The position numbers and the translations under genes are program-made. Below are positions 17,717 through 25,221 of a stretch of 64,000 bases of DNA, piece by piece (within the stretch, counting starts at the first letter, position 1; each line of letters starts with the position of its first letter). Below the pieces are notes generated by a model. That model searched no databases. It saw nothing but the letters and a program-made list of their open reading frames with translations, and was not told where the DNA came from. Origin of the DNA: Micromonospora sp. WMMD980 (GTDB lineage Bacteria; Actinomycetota; Actinomycetes; Mycobacteriales; Micromonosporaceae). The stretch lies in contig NZ_JARUBE010000003.1 of the NCBI RefSeq assembly GCF_029626035.1, positions 4,154,001 to 4,218,000 on the forward strand. Direction: 5' to 3'.

Positions 17717-18787
17717 TCATGCGGGGTCTCCGGTGAGGGCGTCGGCGCGCAGGCGCGCGGCGGCCCGCAGCAACGCGGCGGCCTCCGCCTGCTCCGGCTC
17801 CGGGGCGCGCCCGCCCTCGGCGAGCGCCAGCACGTCCGCCACCTCGACCACGCCGCCGAGCGCCTCCCGCACCGGGCGGCCCAGCGCCCCGGTCTGGCCG
17901 CGCGCCTCGTGCCGGCAGAAGTAGGCCAGCTCGCAGACGGCCAGGCAGTCCGGCGCGTAGCGGGCCGGCACCCGGCGCAGCGCGGCGGCCAGCGCCGCCG
18001 GGTCGGCGGCCGGATCGGCGGTGAAGTCGGCCGGCACGGTCGCCAGCAGGTCGTCGACGCGGGCCATCCGGGCCAGTTGGCGGCGCAGCACCAGCAACTG
18101 CTTGCGGACGTCGAGCAGGCTCGCCACCGGCCGGTTGCCGAAGTCGCGCGGACAGACCAGCACCACCTCGTGCGAGACCAGCTCCGGGTCGCGTCCCCCG
18201 GCGGCGAGCAGCTCACGCAGCGCCAGCACGTAGACCGCGGACTGGATCGCGGCGGCGGCCACCTTGGCCGGGTCGGCCTGCCCGTCGATCACCGGGAACG
18301 ACTTGATCTCCACCACGTGGAACCGGCCGGCCAGCCGGGCGGCGACCAGGTCCGGCTCCAGGTGCACCCGCCGGCCGGCCACGTCCAGCCCGAGCAGCGG
18401 ATGGTCGAACAACGCCGGGCCGTCACCGTCCGCGGTCAACGCCGCGCGGGACCGCTCCGGCCGATCGTCGTCACCACCCAGATCCGTCCAGGTCGCGCCG
18501 GGCGGCACCGGTACGCCGAGCCGCTCCGCCACCAGCCGCAGCAGTTCCACCCCGCCGTCCGCCTTGAGCTGCGCCTCGAACGCGTTGCCCCGGCCGATGG
18601 CGAACCGGGACTGGCCGAAGCGGGCCGGGAAGCCCAGCCGCTCGGCCAGCGCCGGCTTGTCCGCGCCGGCGCTGTCCAGCACGGCCCGCCGGGTGCATCC
18701 GGGATTACCGGTCAGCGCCGCGATGGTGCGGGCGTTGTGCCGCCGCGGCGGCCCCCCACCCCGAATCTCCCCCAGCCGATCTTCCAC
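17717..18787 (-). CDS. TM0106-like RecB-family nuclease
   Basis: A 356-residue protein with a PD-(D/E)XK nuclease core: HLEPDLVAARLAGRFHVVEIKSFPV, where the Asp and the E-x-K give the active site, and a C-terminal CELAYFCRHEARG segment. It resembles the TM0106/RecB family of uncharacterised nucleases. The reading frame stays open through the 56-bp repeat to 18862, but residues from the repeat are unlikely to be native, so GTG 18787 is chosen; no good ribosome-binding site is visible because the repeat abuts the start. The repeat may have displaced the original promoter. Confidence 0.7.
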   Translation of the reverse strand: MEDRLGEIRGGGPPRRHNARTIAALTGNPGCTRRAVLDSAGADKPALAERLGFPARFGQSRFAIGRGNAFEAQLKADGGVELLRLVAERLGVPVPPGATWTDLGGDDDRPERSRAALTADGDGPALFDHPLLGLDVAGRRVHLEPDLVAARLAGRFHVVEIKSFPVIDGQADPAKVAAAAIQSAVYVLALRELLAAGGRDPELVSHEVVLVCPRDFGNRPVASLLDVRKQLLVLRRQLARMARVDDLLATVPADFTADPAADPAALAAALRRVPARYAPDCLAVCELAYFCRHEARGQTGALGRPVREALGGVVEVADVLALAEGGRAPEPEQAEAAALLRAAARLRADALTGDPA

Positions 18788-18796
18788 CCGGTGAAG

Positions 18797-18852
18797 TGTA
18801 AGGAGGGGCCCCTTGTTAACGCCTCCGGTAGAGGAGGGGGCCCCTGTTAACA
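18797..18852. repeat. 56-bp interspersed repeat, copy 2
   Basis: Starts TGTAAGGAGGGGCCCC and ends with AGGGGGCCCCTGTTAACA, the reverse orientation of copy 1. It directly precedes the RecB-like nuclease gene. Confidence 0.85.
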
Positions 18853-19045
18853 CCTGCGCCACCGGCTCAGCGGCCGGCGGAGCGGTTCCACGGGGAGCGG
18901 GGAGACAGCGCTCCCGCCGTCGGGCGGCTACGGCGACGGTGCCGACGGCCGGGCGTGCACGGCGGGCGGGCAGCGGTGTGCACCGGTACGGCGGGCGGGG
19001 TGGCCGGCTGCCGCCCGATCAGCCAGCAGAGGAAGCGGGTCACGG

Positions 19046-19279
19046 TCAGCCGACCGGGAGGCGCTCGGCCTCGGCGCGGGAGATGTCGTACTGGGCGCCG
19101 CAGAACGTGCACTGCTGCGCGTAGCGGGTGCGAACCGGGATCAGCGGGATGAAGAAGAGGCTGAACTTGGTGATCCGCCGGGTGATCACCTGGGCCGCCT
19201 GGTTCCCGCAGTGGCGGCAGACCTGGTTGACGACGCCGGATCGGTCGACCTTGGTCCGCAGCCCGAAGATGAAGAACAT
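19046..19279 (-). CDS. small zinc-ribbon protein
   Basis: A 77-residue protein with two CxxC knuckles, CRHCGNQ (residues 21-27) and CTFCGAQ (57-63), separated by a conserved basic/hydrophobic segment (ITRRITKFSLFFIPLIPVRTRYAQ). This matches the zinc-ribbon family with a short hydrophobic middle, often thought to be membrane-associated; function is unknown. ATG 19279 begins MFFIFGLRTKVDRSG. Copy 3 of the 56-bp repeat lies just upstream. Confidence 0.8.
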   Translation of the reverse strand: MFFIFGLRTKVDRSGVVNQVCRHCGNQAAQVITRRITKFSLFFIPLIPVRTRYAQQCTFCGAQYDISRAEAERLPVG

Positions 19280-19306
19280 CGCCCGCCATTACCCACCGGC
19301 GGCAGG

Positions 19307-19362
19307 TGTTAAGCGGGGCCCCCTGCTATGCCGAACGCGTTAACAGGGGGCCCCTCCTTACA
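19307..19362. repeat. 56-bp interspersed repeat, copy 3
   Basis: Same orientation and length as copy 1, with GTTAACAGGGGGCCCC in the second arm. It sits immediately after the stop codon of the SRPBCC gene and before the zinc-ribbon gene. Confidence 0.85.
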
Positions 19363-19364
19363 CC

Positions 19365-20192
19365 TCAGAGCCAGATGGGGTGCCAGGCGGGGAGTTCGTG
19401 GAAGCGGCGCAGCTCGGCCAGGCCGGCGACCGTGCCGGTCCAGGCCGCGTACGGGGGGTTGCCCTCGTCGAAGCCGGACTGCACGAACGTCAGCTTCGTC
19501 CGGCCGCCGGACTCGGCCAGCTCCCACGTGCTCACGCCGGTGGGTCCCCAGTCGACGGAGAGGGCGCGCCCCGGCGTCACGTCGAGGATCTTGGCCGCGT
19601 AGCCGGTCTCGAAGCCGCCCATCGCGTAGCGGCCGCCCGCCCAGGGCTCGATGCCGATCGGGTAGCCGAACCAGGCGCTGGCCTGCTCCGAGTCGGTCAG
19701 CGAGGTCCACACCTTGTCGACCGGGGCGTCGATCAGCAGCTCGCCGCGCAGGTCGGCGGAGGTGAAGTCGGTGCGCGGCAGCAACGGCCGGCCCTCCAGG
19801 TGGGCGTTGAGGTTGGCGACGCAGAGCGCCCAGTAGGTCTGGAGCACGCCCCGGATGGTGCTGCCGTTCATCGCCTCCTCCAACGAGAAGTGGCTCTGCC
19901 GCAGGGTGAGGACGGTGGCGTCGCCGTCGGGCGCCAGCTCGAACTCGGTGGTGGTCTCCACCCCGTCGAGCGTCCAGGCGAAGCGCAGCGACTTGTCGTC
20001 GGCGTGCAGCAGCCGTTGGTGCGGCGCGTCGCCCTCGGGCGTGAAGCGGCCCCAGAACTCGTAGCGCCGGGGCAGGTCGACCTCGACGTGCTCGGCCAGC
20101 CACACGCGCAGCTCGCCGGGGTCGGTCAGGGCGCGGCGGACGGTCGCCACGTCGGCGGCGAGGCGGGCGCGGACGGTCAGCGGCTCACTCAT
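19365..20192 (-). CDS. tandem SRPBCC (AHSA1-like) domain protein
   Basis: A 275-residue protein made of two START/SRPBCC helix-grip domains: residues 1-140 (TVRARLAADVATVRRALTDPGE, DGDATVLTLRQSHFS) and 145-275 (GELLIDAPVDKVWTSLTDSE, GGRTKLTFVQSGF). AHSA1-like proteins bind hydrophobic ligands or act with chaperones. It is translationally coupled to the ArsR-type regulator: the ATG overlaps that gene's stop (8-base overlap at 20185-20192). ArsR-SRPBCC pairs are common in actinobacteria; the regulator probably controls both genes. Confidence 0.85.
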   Translation of the reverse strand: MSEPLTVRARLAADVATVRRALTDPGELRVWLAEHVEVDLPRRYEFWGRFTPEGDAPHQRLLHADDKSLRFAWTLDGVETTTEFELAPDGDATVLTLRQSHFSLEEAMNGSTIRGVLQTYWALCVANLNAHLEGRPLLPRTDFTSADLRGELLIDAPVDKVWTSLTDSEQASAWFGYPIGIEPWAGGRYAMGGFETGYAAKILDVTPGRALSVDWGPTGVSTWELAESGGRTKLTFVQSGFDEGNPPYAAWTGTVAGLAELRRFHELPAWHPIWL

Positions 20193-20745
20193 GGTTGTCG
20201 CCTTTCGGGTAGCAGGCCACGGCGAGCTTGAAGGCGTCCCCTTCGGCGCCGCCGTAGCGGGTGAACAGGTCCCGCAGCGTCGACTGCAGGTCGTGCAGGA
20301 ACTCCTGGCGCCGCTCGGCGGGCACCCGGATCTCGCCGGACACGCCGATCGAGGGCAGTTCGGGGGCGGCCCGGTCCAGCGCGGCGATGTCGGCCTGGAC
20401 CTCTTCCATCAGGTCGAGCAGGTAGCCGAGGCTCAGCTCGTCGCGCGCCCGGCGCCCGTCGCCGATGCGGCCGACCAGCTTCGGGGAGAGCCAGTAGGAG
20501 CGGGCGACGGCCTGGTAGATGCCTTCGGTGATGCCGCGCACCCGCCGGTCGGCGACCTGCTCGGCCAGGCCGGCCGCGACCAGTTGCTTGACGTGGTAGT
20601 AGACGCGCTGCGGCGTCTGGTCCAGCCGGGCCGCGACCTCGGTGCAGGTGTGGGGCTCGGCGAGTTGCCGCAGCACCTCGATGCGTTGCGGCTTGAGCAG
20701 GGCTTCGGCCTGCTCGCGTTCTTCCAGGTACAGGACGTCTCTCAT
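20185..20745 (-). CDS. ArsR-like winged-helix regulator
   Basis: A 186-residue regulator with a winged HTH at residues 18-75 (LLKPQRIEVLRQLAEPHTCTEVAARLDQTPQRVYYHVKQLVAAGL) and a helical C-terminal half of unknown ligand. ATG 20745 is chosen over 20769 because the latter lies inside a perfect palindrome that looks like the operator. No ribosome-binding site precedes 20745, and the putative promoter would place transcription start close to the ATG, so the message may be leaderless. It heads a two-gene operon with the SRPBCC protein. Confidence 0.85.
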   Translation of the reverse strand: MRDVLYLEEREQAEALLKPQRIEVLRQLAEPHTCTEVAARLDQTPQRVYYHVKQLVAAGLAEQVADRRVRGITEGIYQAVARSYWLSPKLVGRIGDGRRARDELSLGYLLDLMEEVQADIAALDRAAPELPSIGVSGEIRVPAERRQEFLHDLQSTLRDLFTRYGGAEGDAFKLAVACYPKGDNHE

Positions 20746-20756
20746 GGCAAAATCAG

Positions 20757-20783
20757 TTTGTACGTACAAAACTTCTTTGTCAA
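20757..20783 (-). promoter_or_regulatory. promoter and palindromic operator of the ArsR-SRPBCC operon
   Basis: On the minus strand TTGACA (complement of 20778-20783) is followed about 15-17 bp later by TACAAAC-like sequence, and the perfect 14-bp palindrome TTTGTACGTACAAA covers 20757-20770. The overlap of palindrome and promoter suits auto-repression by the ArsR-like protein. Confidence 0.6.
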
Positions 20784-20833
20784 TAGGATCGACGAGAGGC
20801 CGCGCGGTCGGCGCGGCCTCTCGTCGGTACGGG

Positions 20834-22177
20834 TCAGGGCGTCCAGTCGGGACGCAACGGATAGCCGTTGACCCCCTGCGGGCCGTTCTGGGTGGCCAGC
20901 ACCTGGTGCAGTTGGATGCCGTTGCGCTCGAACGCCATCCGGGAGCCGGCCATGTAGAGGCCCCACACCCGAGCGGTGCCCGCGCCGACCTCGTTCACGC
21001 AGAAGTCCCAGTTGTCGACCAGGTTGCGGCACCAGCCGGCGAGCGTCAGCGCGTAGTGCTGGCGCAGGTTCTCCTCGTGGTGCACCTCGAACCCGGCGTC
21101 GTGGATCTCGCTGACCAGTCGCCCGGGGCCGGCCAGCTCGCCGTCCGGGAAGACGTACCTGTCGATGAACGCGCCGGAGCGGTGCGGCGCCCGGTTGTCG
21201 GCGCGGGTGATGCAGTGGTTGAGCAGCCGCCCGCCCGGCTTGAGCCGGGACCGCAGCGCGCCGAAGTAGGCCGGGTAGTTGCGCACCCCGATGTGCTCGG
21301 TCAGCCCGATCGAGGAGATCGCGTCGAACTGCTCGCGCGGCGCGTCCCGGTAGTCGAGGTGCCGCACCTCGGCCAGGTCGCCCAGCCCCTCCCGCTCGAT
21401 CGCGGCCCGCGCCCACTCGGCCTGCGCCCGGGACAGCGTCACCCCGAGCGCCTTGACGCCGTACTCCCGGGCCGCGTGCCGGACCATGCCGCCCCAGCCG
21501 CAGCCGACGTCCAGCAGCCGCATCCCCGGCTTGAGCGCCAGCTTGCCGGCGACCAGGTCGTACTTGGCCCGCTGCGCCTCCTCCAGCGTGTCGCCCGGGC
21601 TGCGGAAGACCGCGCAGGTGTACGTCATGGACGGGCCGAGCACCTTCTCGTAGAAGGCGTTCGACACGTCGTAGTGGTGCGAGATCGCGCTGCTGTCCCG
21701 GACCTTCGAGTGGCGCAGCCCGGTCATCACCCGCCGCCAGCGCGGCGCGGCCTCCTGCGGCGGAGGCGGCGGTGGTCGCAGCCGCTCCCAGCCCAGCCCC
21801 TTGACCAGGGCCAGCGCGTCGGCGACCGGCGGCATCCGCAGCGGCATCTCGTCCTTGAGCACCCGCAACGCCTCGTAGGGGTCGCCCGGGTGCACGCCGT
21901 CCAACCCCAGGTCACCGCTGACGTACGCCCGGGCCATGCCCAGGTCACCCGGCGCGGTGAGCAGGTAGGACAGGCCCCGCTCGGTGCGGATCGAGAGGGT
22001 GATCCCGGCGTCGGCCGGGCCCACCGCGCTGCCGTCGTAGCCGGTCACCCGGACCGGCAGGTCCCCGGTGGTGACCGCGCGGATGACGTCCGCCACGGTG
22101 GGTCCGGTGCGCCGGCCGCCCGCCGGGGGGCCGGCGGAGGCGCTCGCCGCCCCCGGTGTTCGGTCGGTCAGGCTCAT
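20834..22177 (-). CDS. tmsB: CFA-synthase-like fatty acid methyltransferase (TmsB/UfaA1 type)
   Basis: A 447-residue cyclopropane-fatty-acid-synthase family methyltransferase. SAM-binding motif I is LLDVGCGWGGMVRHA, followed by GVTLSRAQAEWA, the family SIGLTEHIG around the bicarbonate-binding Glu, and a C-terminal HYALTLAGWCRNLVDNW. CFA-type enzymes methylate unsaturated phospholipid acyl chains. Because its start overlaps the stop of a FAD-linked oxidoreductase gene (ATGA at 22174-22177), this pair matches the actinobacterial tmsA-tmsB/bfaAB modules that make 10-methyl (tuberculostearic-type) fatty acids: this enzyme would add the methylene, and the flavoprotein would reduce it. The pathway call is inference from gene pairing. 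Confidence 0.8.
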   Translation of the reverse strand: MSLTDRTPGAASASAGPPAGGRRTGPTVADVIRAVTTGDLPVRVTGYDGSAVGPADAGITLSIRTERGLSYLLTAPGDLGMARAYVSGDLGLDGVHPGDPYEALRVLKDEMPLRMPPVADALALVKGLGWERLRPPPPPPQEAAPRWRRVMTGLRHSKVRDSSAISHHYDVSNAFYEKVLGPSMTYTCAVFRSPGDTLEEAQRAKYDLVAGKLALKPGMRLLDVGCGWGGMVRHAAREYGVKALGVTLSRAQAEWARAAIEREGLGDLAEVRHLDYRDAPREQFDAISSIGLTEHIGVRNYPAYFGALRSRLKPGGRLLNHCITRADNRAPHRSGAFIDRYVFPDGELAGPGRLVSEIHDAGFEVHHEENLRQHYALTLAGWCRNLVDNWDFCVNEVGAGTARVWGLYMAGSRMAFERNGIQLHQVLATQNGPQGVNGYPLRPDWTP

Positions 22178-23559
22178 GCTCGGGATACCGCCTTCTCGTA
22201 CAGTCCGGTGAGTCGGTGATCCGGGTCGTAGCGGTCCTTCACGGCGCGCCAGGTCTCCCCGCCGTAGAGCCGGTCGAACGCGGCCCGGTCGTAGTACGCG
22301 TCGGAGTAGAGCGACTTGTGGCCGCCCGACTCCGACACCATGTGCTCGATCCGTCGGTTGACGTCGCCGTCGGCCGCGCCCGCGGTGATCGGCACGCTTC
22401 CCCAGAAGCCGATGTTCACATACGTTTCGCCCGGTCGGAGCGGATATAACGGCCAGGCCCGGGCCGATCCCGGACCGGCCGGCTCGCGCAGCCGCAGCGG
22501 GCAGAGCCACACCGGATTCATTTTCACGTGCCCCGCGAACCAGCGGAGGAACTCGGGCGTCCGGTCCAGCGGGATCTCCACGTCCTGCACGACCCGCTCG
22601 CGCGCCGGGCGGCCCCGCCACCTGTCGACCCGGGCAGCCACCTGATGGCGGTGCTCCAGCCGCACGATCCTGTGATAGACGTCGCTGCGCCGGTAGCGCT
22701 GCGGCCAGACCCGCCGGACCAGCGGGTGCTGCACGCCGAACGCCGACGAGCACCAGAACCAGTCGGTGTCCCACCGCCAGAGATAGTCGTACCCGGTGAG
22801 CGTGTCCCGTGTGCGGCGGCGCAGCGAGCGGTAGTAGATCTCCTGGCCGGTGTAGTCGGACGGGCGCCCCTCGGCCTCGTCGGTGAACGTGGCGAGCACC
22901 AGGTAGGACTCGCCGGGGCTGAACATCACGCCGTCCATGGCGTCGACCGGCTCGCCCGCGAACGCGCCCTTGTCGACCACCTCGCCGATCGCGTCGACGA
23001 GCTCCGCCAGCCGGGTGAACCGGATGTTGCGCAGCGCCACCCGCCGGCCCACCGGCTGCAGCTCGATGCGCAGCCGGGTGGCGTAGCCGAGGCTGCCCAG
23101 CGAGTTGGGGAACGCCCGGTGCAGGTCGGCGTGCTCGCCCTGGGGCCGGGTGGTGACCAGCTCCCCCGCTCCGGTGAGCACGTCCATCTCCACCACCGAC
23201 TCGTGCGGCAGGCCGTTGCGGAACGAGGTGGACTCGATGCCCAGCCCGGTCACCGCGCCGCCCAGCGTGATGGTGCGCAACTGCGGCACGACGAGCGGCA
23301 TCAGCCCGTGCGCAAGCGTCGCGTCGACCAGGTCCTCGTAGGCGCACATGCCCTGCACGTCGGCGGTGCGGCCCGCCGCGTCCACGGCGAGCACCCCGGT
23401 CAGCCCGCGCACGTCGAGCCCCGGCGTCCGCGGCGCGGAACGAGGGCGGAACAGGTTCGAGGTCTGCTTGGCCAGCCGCACCGTCTCGCCGGCGGGCACC
23501 GCGGCGTAGGACCGCCGGAGGGCGTCCACCGCCCGTTCATGATCACGGACAGCTCGCAT
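22174..23559 (-). CDS. tmsA: FAD-linked oxidoreductase, probable 10-methylene fatty acid reductase (TmsA type)
   Basis: A 461-residue FAD-binding PCMH-type oxidoreductase. The N-terminal flavin domain shows LDVRGLTGVLAVDAAGRTADVQG, YEDLVDATLAHG and LRTITLGGAVTGLGIESTSFRNGLPHE; the C-terminal half resembles DHCR24-like enzymes (LYPLRPGETYVNIGFWGS, GGHKSLYSDAYY). In the 10-methyl fatty acid pathway the partner flavoprotein reduces the 10-methylene intermediate made by the methyltransferase encoded next, whose start codon overlaps this stop. ATG 23559 lacks a ribosome-binding site, and TAAAAT lies six bases upstream, consistent with a leaderless transcript. Confidence 0.8.
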   Translation of the reverse strand: MRAVRDHERAVDALRRSYAAVPAGETVRLAKQTSNLFRPRSAPRTPGLDVRGLTGVLAVDAAGRTADVQGMCAYEDLVDATLAHGLMPLVVPQLRTITLGGAVTGLGIESTSFRNGLPHESVVEMDVLTGAGELVTTRPQGEHADLHRAFPNSLGSLGYATRLRIELQPVGRRVALRNIRFTRLAELVDAIGEVVDKGAFAGEPVDAMDGVMFSPGESYLVLATFTDEAEGRPSDYTGQEIYYRSLRRRTRDTLTGYDYLWRWDTDWFWCSSAFGVQHPLVRRVWPQRYRRSDVYHRIVRLEHRHQVAARVDRWRGRPARERVVQDVEIPLDRTPEFLRWFAGHVKMNPVWLCPLRLREPAGPGSARAWPLYPLRPGETYVNIGFWGSVPITAGAADGDVNRRIEHMVSESGGHKSLYSDAYYDRAAFDRLYGGETWRAVKDRYDPDHRLTGLYEKAVSRA

Positions 23560-23565
23560 GAGATC

Positions 23566-23571
23566 ATTTTA
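23566..23571 (-). promoter_or_regulatory. -10 element of the tmsAB-like operon, leaderless
   Basis: TAAAAT on the minus strand ends six bases before the ATG at 23559, so transcription would begin at or very near the start codon. No good -35 box is seen. Confidence 0.5.
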
Positions 23572-23652
23572 CGCCAGGGTACGACAGTTCGTGGGATGTC
23601 CACGGTGGCCTTTCGCCGTCCCGTCGGCGACGCGCGGGTTACCGTGACGACC

Positions 23653-24123
23653 ATGGTCAACCCCGCGCTCAGCGCCCTCGACGCCGCCGGACTGCCCTAC
23701 CGCGTCATCCGGCACGGGGCGGTCGCGAGCCTGTCCGAGGCGGCCGCGGCGCGCGGCGTCGAGGTGCCCGACGTGGTCAAGACGATCGTGGTCCGCCGTG
23801 GCGAGGGCGACCACCTGTTCGTGCTCACCCCGGGTGGCCGGGTCGTCTCCTGGCCGAAGCTGCGCGCCCTGCTCGGGGTGAGACGGATGTCCCTGCCCGA
23901 CGCCGCCGCCGCGAAGGAGGCCACCGGCTACGCGCGCGGCACCATCACGCCGTTCGGGTCCACCACGGCCTGGCCGGTCGTCGCCGACGAGCGGCTGCGC
24001 GGCCGGGAGATCACGCTCGGCGCGGGCGAGCCCGGCCTCGCCGTCGCGGTGGACGCCGACACGGCGCTGGCCGCACTCGACGCCACCGTCGCCGACGTCA
24101 CCGACCCGGAGCCCACCCGCTGA
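23653..24123 (+). CDS. YbaK/EbsC-type aminoacyl-tRNA deacylase
   Basis: A 156-residue YbaK/ProRS-associated domain protein. Typical elements are the start LSALDAAGLPYRVIRHG, the substrate-site Lys in PDVVKTIVVRRG and the GTITPFGSTTAWPVVADE segment. Family members hydrolyse mischarged tRNAs such as Cys-tRNA(Pro) or Ala-tRNA(Pro). Length is normal. ATG 23653 begins the conserved first helix; an upstream in-frame ATG at 23596 would add a 19-residue, poorly conserved extension. It diverges from the tmsA-like gene. Confidence 0.87.
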   Translation: MVNPALSALDAAGLPYRVIRHGAVASLSEAAAARGVEVPDVVKTIVVRRGEGDHLFVLTPGGRVVSWPKLRALLGVRRMSLPDAAAAKEATGYARGTITPFGSTTAWPVVADERLRGREITLGAGEPGLAVAVDADTALAALDATVADVTDPEPTR

Positions 24124-24163
24124 CCGGTGGCCGGCGCGCGGCCACCGGCATAGCGTGGAGGGC

Positions 24164-24448
24164 ATGCCGAAAGCAGTCTGGAACGACCTTGTCGTCGCGG
24201 AGAGCGACGACACCGTGCTGGTCGAGGGAAACCACTACTTCCCCCGGTCCGCCCTGCGCGACGACCTGATCCGCCCCTCCGACACGCACACGGTGTGCCC
24301 GTGGAAGGGCATCGCCTCCTACTACACGCTGGAGCACGACGGCGCCACCAGCGCGGACGCGGTCTGGTACTACCCGGAGCCGAAGCCGGACGCGGAGATG
24401 GTCCGCGACCGGGTGGCGTTCTGGAAGGACGTCCGGGTCGTCGACTGA
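24164..24448 (+). CDS. DUF427 family protein
   Basis: A 94-residue DUF427 protein with the family pattern AVWNDLVVAESDDTVLVEGNHYFP, then SDTHTVCPWKGIASYYTLE and the closing VWYYPEPKPDAEMVRDRVAFWKDV. The fold is a small beta-barrel; no activity is established, although it is widespread in actinobacteria. ATG 24164 follows GGAGGGC. It may be co-transcribed with the YbaK-type gene ending 40 bp upstream. Confidence 0.9.
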   Translation: MPKAVWNDLVVAESDDTVLVEGNHYFPRSALRDDLIRPSDTHTVCPWKGIASYYTLEHDGATSADAVWYYPEPKPDAEMVRDRVAFWKDVRVVD

Positions 24449-24506
24449 GCCACCGGCCGGCCCTGTCGACTGGCCCTCGGACGCCTCGGTGGGTCAGGAT
24501 GCCCCC

Positions 24507-25217
24507 ATGGCCGAGGAGCACACCGACCCGCCCGGCACCGTCTACGGCGCCCGCCCCGCCCGTGGCGCCCGGCTGCCCGGGGACCCGCTGATGCGCGTGG
24601 CGCTGGGCGTCGGCCTGGTCGGCGTACTCCTGGGGGTCTTCTTCGCCACCGGCGTGCTGGGTGGCGGGGCCGACCGGCAGGTGGTGCCGGCGGCGGCCGC
24701 GCCGACCCCGGCGGAGAGCGAGTCGAGCGCGGCCCCGCCGACGACGGAGGCCGCGCCCCCGCCCACGCCGAGCGCCGGGCCGACCACGCCCGCCGCGCCG
24801 GTGGCCACCCCGAAGGTGGTCCGGGGCGTGCCGTCCGGGCGCTGCGTCGGCGTCACCGGCGACGAGCCGGAGGGCGCGCGGGCCGCGCTCGCCGACTGCA
24901 CCGGCGGGCCGGAACAGCAGTGGGTGGTCACGCCGGTCTCCGCCGACACCTACCTGCTGGTCAACGCGGCCAGCGGCAAGTGTCTGGACGTCAACGCCGC
25001 CAGCGGCGACGACGGCGCCGCCGTGTTGCAGTGGTCCTGCAACGGTCAGCCCAACCAGCAGTGGAAGCTCAACCCGACCGGCGCCGGCCCGGTGCTCCTG
25101 GTCGCCGTGCACAGCGGCAAGTGCGCGCAGGTCCACGACGCCGGCACCGACGCCGGGCGGGAACTCGAACAGGCGCCGTGCACCGGCGCCGCCGAGCAGC
25201 AGTGGGCGCTCGGCTGA
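24507..25217 (+). CDS. membrane-anchored ricin-type beta-trefoil lectin domain protein
   Basis: A 236-residue protein with a short cytoplasmic N-terminus, one membrane helix (VALGVGLVGVLLGVFFATGVLG, about 31-52), an Ala/Pro/Thr-rich spacer and a C-terminal beta-trefoil domain. The three lectin repeats are marked by paired cysteines and QxW-type motifs: EQQWVV, NQQWKL and EQQWAL. It probably binds a sugar polymer outside the membrane. ATG 24507 gives a sensible cytoplasmic start; no strong ribosome-binding site is visible. Confidence 0.83.
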   Translation: MAEEHTDPPGTVYGARPARGARLPGDPLMRVALGVGLVGVLLGVFFATGVLGGGADRQVVPAAAAPTPAESESSAAPPTTEAAPPPTPSAGPTTPAAPVATPKVVRGVPSGRCVGVTGDEPEGARAALADCTGGPEQQWVVTPVSADTYLLVNAASGKCLDVNAASGDDGAAVLQWSCNGQPNQQWKLNPTGAGPVLLVAVHSGKCAQVHDAGTDAGRELEQAPCTGAAEQQWALG

Positions 25218-25221
25218 CCGG

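Noticed and set aside
18813-19124. A frame starting in the 56-bp repeat between the nuclease and zinc-ribbon genes
   Set aside because: Its start is supplied by the repeat, it overlaps the zinc-ribbon gene antisense, and no homology is apparent.
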